A stretch of DNA of 64,000 bases from Nodosilinea nodulosa PCC 7104. Lineage in GTDB: Bacteria > Cyanobacteriota > Cyanobacteriia > Phormidesmidales > Phormidesmidaceae. The notes below the pieces were generated by a model. The model had not been told where the DNA came from. It ran no database searches and was given only the letters and a program-made list of their open reading frames with translations. The stretch is taken from contig NZ_JH976537.1 of NCBI RefSeq assembly GCF_000309385.1, forward strand, positions 3,518,498 through 3,582,497, given 5' to 3'. Positions 61,898-64,000 of this stretch are shown here, in pieces. Position numbers and translations under genes: made by a program. The number at the start of each line of letters is the position of its first letter. Position 1 is the stretch's first letter.

Positions 61898-62611
61898 TCA
61901 GCGGCTCGTCAGCTCATCTACCTTGGCCCGCACTGCCTGAATGTCCTGCCACATCAGCCATTTGGGGCTGCCCTTGTCGCGCGACGGGTTGCGCAGCAGG
62001 TAGGCAGGGTGAAAGATCGGCATGCACAGGCGACCGTCCCACTCCATCCACTGGCCGCGAACTTTGCTAATGCCCGACTTAACCCCCAGAATTCCCTTGA
62101 GCGCCGTAGCCCCGGTGAGCAAAATGATTTTGGGATCGACCAGGCGAATTTGCTCTAGCAAATAGCCTTTGCAGGCGGCCACCTCCGCAGCGGTGGGCAC
62201 GCGGTTGTCGGGCGGGCGACATTTGACGATATTGCAGATGTACACGTCGGTTTCGGTGTTAAACCGCACCGACTCCAAAATTTTCTCCAGCAGCTGACCC
62301 GACTTGCCCACAAAGGGTAGCCCCTGCTCATCCTCCTGCTGCCCAGGCCCTTCGCCGATAATCAGCACCGGGGCGCTGGGGCTGCCTCGGCTGACTACGA
62401 CATTGGTACGGGTGGGGGCCAGAGTACAGCGCTGGCAAGAGCGGCAGTGGGTGCCCAGGATCTCTAGATTGGGGTAAATTCCCGGCGGAATCGGCACCGC
62501 CCCGCTGGTGGGGATGGCCTCAAAATCGACGCTGCTGGGGTCTGCACCGGCCTTGTCTGCGATGCCATCGGCGGCACCAGCATTGAATAGACTAAATTGC
62601 TCGTCGGCCAT
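61898..62611 (-). CDS. Uracil-DNA glycosylase, family 4 (Fe-S type)
   Basis: 237 residues. Conserved blocks: HCRSCQRCTLAPTRTNVV (Cys ligands), GEGPGQQEDEQGLPFVGKSG (catalytic motif A region), NIVKCRPPDNR with a third Cys, EVAACKGYLLEQI with the fourth, and MPIFHPAYLLRNP (motif B). It removes uracil from DNA and binds a [4Fe-4S] cluster. The N-terminal 40 residues are an extra, low-complexity stretch. It is read divergently from the ribosomal S1-like gene. Confidence 0.9.
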   Translation of the reverse strand: MADEQFSLFNAGAADGIADKAGADPSSVDFEAIPTSGAVPIPPGIYPNLEILGTHCRSCQRCTLAPTRTNVVVSRGSPSAPVLIIGEGPGQQEDEQGLPFVGKSGQLLEKILESVRFNTETDVYICNIVKCRPPDNRVPTAAEVAACKGYLLEQIRLVDPKIILLTGATALKGILGVKSGISKVRGQWMEWDGRLCMPIFHPAYLLRNPSRDKGSPKWLMWQDIQAVRAKVDELTSR

Positions 62612-62757
62612 CGGCTCTGGGGGCTATATCGTTGTCTCGGCATCATTGTAAAGGGTCTCGGGCCGCCCTGCCGCGTCTATGGCTCAGCGGCAGCCCAGGT
62701 TGGCGTTGTATAGTAGAAAGCTAGTCGAATTCTGTTTGTTGTCCAGGAGCCTCAGCC

Positions 62758-63636
62758 TTGACTTTTTCCGCCGAAGATTTTGCCAAAGCCCTTGAGGCGC
62801 ACGACTACGATTTTCAGGTGGGCAGCACCGTGCGGGGTACCGTGATTTCCTGTGCTAACGACGGAGCCACGGTCGATATTGGCGGTAAGTCATCGGCCTT
62901 TTTGCCCATTCGTGAAGCGGCGGTGCGGGCCATCAACTCCTTTGAAGGGGTGCTGGAACCCGGCGTTGAATACTCGTTTCAGGTGATTCGCGACCAGGAT
63001 GCCGACGGTCAGGTGCTGCTGTCGATTCGTAAGCTCCAGCTCAAGCAGCTGTGGGACAAGCTGGCCCAGCAGGCCGAAGCCAGCGAGGTGCTAGAGGTCA
63101 AAGTGACTGGCTACAACAAAGGCGGGGTGACGGTCGATGTGGAAGGGCTGCGGGGCTTTGTGCCGCGATCGCACCTGGGCCGCACCTATGAAAACCTTGA
63201 AGATGCCGTGGGCCAGCGCCTCACCGTGGGGTTTCTGGAAGTCAACCCCGCCGCCAACAAGCTGGTCATGTCGGCCCGCCTTGCCGCCCGCAGCCAGGTG
63301 ATGAGCACCCTGGAGCTGGGCCAGTTGATCGACGGCACTGTAGCCAGCCTCAAGCCCTTCGGCGCGTTTATCGAGTTCGACGGCATTAGCGGTCTGCTGC
63401 ACATCAAGCAAATCAGCAAAAACTACGTCGAGTCGCTGCCGTCAGTGCTGAAGGTGGGTCAGCCGATCAAGGCGGTGGTGGTGGCCCTCGACCCCGAGCG
63501 CAACCGCATTTCTCTCTCGACCAAGGTGCTCGAAAAGTACCCCGGCGAGCTGATCAAAGAGTCTGAGGCCGTGTTTGCCGACGCCGAAAACCGCCTGGGC
63601 GACATTAGCCGCATGCTCGGCGACAGCGAGGCCTAG
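62758..63636 (+). CDS. S1-domain protein, 30S ribosomal protein S1 homologue (rps1b type)
   Basis: 292 residues, three S1 domains: about 21-90 (VGSTVRGTVISC), 105-170 (LEVKVTGYNKGGVTV) and 186-255 (GQLIDGTVASLKPFGAFIEF). The start is a TTG with AGGAG about 10 bases upstream; the conserved N-terminus TFSAEDFAKALEAHDYDF begins right there. Cyanobacteria carry a second short S1 protein (Rps1b) besides the main S1; this fits. It binds mRNA during translation initiation. It lies 5 bp before the Tab2-like gene, so the two are likely one operon. Confidence 0.85.
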   Translation: MTFSAEDFAKALEAHDYDFQVGSTVRGTVISCANDGATVDIGGKSSAFLPIREAAVRAINSFEGVLEPGVEYSFQVIRDQDADGQVLLSIRKLQLKQLWDKLAQQAEASEVLEVKVTGYNKGGVTVDVEGLRGFVPRSHLGRTYENLEDAVGQRLTVGFLEVNPAANKLVMSARLAARSQVMSTLELGQLIDGTVASLKPFGAFIEFDGISGLLHIKQISKNYVESLPSVLKVGQPIKAVVVALDPERNRISLSTKVLEKYPGELIKESEAVFADAENRLGDISRMLGDSEA

Positions 63637-63641
63637 GCACT

Positions 63642-64000
63642 ATGGGCACTGTGTGGGAACTCGACTTTTACTCCCGGCCCGTGCTGGATGAGAACGATAA
63701 GAAACTCTGGGAAGTGCTGCTCTGCGAGGGCCTGGTCGATAGCCAGACCGACAGCGCTGACACCTTTCGCTACAGCAAGTTTTTGCCCAGCAGCGAGGTT
63801 AACTCGATCGCGCTCAATGGGGCGATCGACGAGGCGATCGCCGCCGCCCAGGCCCAGGGCATTGCTCCCCCCAGCCGGATTCGATACTTCCGCTACCAGA
63901 TGCAAAACATGATTTTGCGGGCCTGCGACGAAGCGGGCATTCCGGCCCGGCCCAGCCGTCGCACCCTGGCATTGCAGGGGTGGCTGCGCGATCGCACCCA
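63642..64000 (+). CDS. Tab2/Atab2-like RNA-binding protein, partial at right edge
   Basis: The ATG at 63642 starts 5 bp after the S1-like gene. VWELDFYSRPVLDENDKKLWEVLLCE and LNGAIDEAIAAAQAQG, then RIRYFRYQMQNMILRACDEAGIPARPSRRT, match the N-terminus of the Tab2/Atab2 (DUF1092) family, which supports translation of photosystem I and II mRNAs. The frame is still open at the window end, about 120 residues in. Co-transcription with an S1-type protein would suit a shared role in translation. Confidence 0.85.
   Translation, partial: MGTVWELDFYSRPVLDENDKKLWEVLLCEGLVDSQTDSADTFRYSKFLPSSEVNSIALNGAIDEAIAAAQAQGIAPPSRIRYFRYQMQNMILRACDEAGIPARPSRRTLALQGWLRDRT

Overview
The window is chromosomal DNA from a filamentous-type cyanobacterium, Leptolyngbya/Nodosilinea-like in style. 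The core genes are cyanobacterial: Raf1, Thf1/Psb29, the cytochrome b6f pair petC-petA, a three-domain S1-like protein, a Tab2-like protein, DUF3531 and DUF3067 proteins, and a homogentisate/4-hydroxybenzoate-type UbiA. The HIP1 octamer GCGATCGC is dense in the right two thirds. I found no HIP1 site between position 1 and about 23.4 kb, and that part is also more AT-rich, so the tRNA-Ala(GGC) gene at 23222-23294 marks a sharp border between an accessory island (left) and the native backbone (right).

Island, 1-23.2 kb. At the left edge a frameshifted IS3-type element has cut a umuC gene that belongs to a umuDC operon. Then come a hypothetical membrane protein, a large HTH/TPR-like protein, and several broken insertion sequences. 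A minus-strand operon encodes a DUF262-AlbA_2 protein, a DUF1156-type DNA methyltransferase and a PD-(D/E)XK nuclease; this looks like an unusual restriction or defence module. A 168-bp MITE with a 9-bp target duplication sits exactly on the nuclease stop codon. After an IS1-type element with one internal stop there is a block of small genes: an XRE repressor with palindromic operators, two paralogous small proteins, an HTH protein, and a nuclease-like protein with a partner.

The most interesting part is 19.5-23.2 kb, the remains of a type V-K CRISPR-associated transposon (CAST). It holds a tnsB C-terminal fragment, a cas12k gene split by one in-frame TAG, a tracrRNA locus, a short CRISPR array with decaying repeats, and a delocalised, shortened repeat. 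The spacer of that repeat matches the adjacent tRNA-Ala gene at 16 of its first 17 positions, next to a GTA PAM. A TGT-type transposon terminus lies 59 bp downstream of the PAM, in line with the known insertion spacing of these elements. tnsC, tniQ and the tnsB catalytic domain are not visible in the window.

Backbone, 23.4-64 kb. This carries housekeeping and photosynthesis genes: raf1, a two-RCK channel-like protein, an XPB-type helicase, secG, gpmI, an ABC-F protein, hisIE, rsmG, prs, petCA, typA, gatB, a ubiA-family gene, an NSUN-type rRNA methyltransferase, a panE-like gene, an ada/ogt-like gene, an EamA transporter, thf1, a glycosyltransferase, a LysR regulator, a GH57 enzyme, a phasin-like protein, a family-4 uracil-DNA glycosylase, an rps1b-like gene and the start of a tab2-like gene. 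One intact IS1634-type element with a 6-bp target duplication (52141-53934) is the only mobile element I see in this part. Several intergenic spaces hold G-rich short tandem repeats and clear intrinsic terminators.
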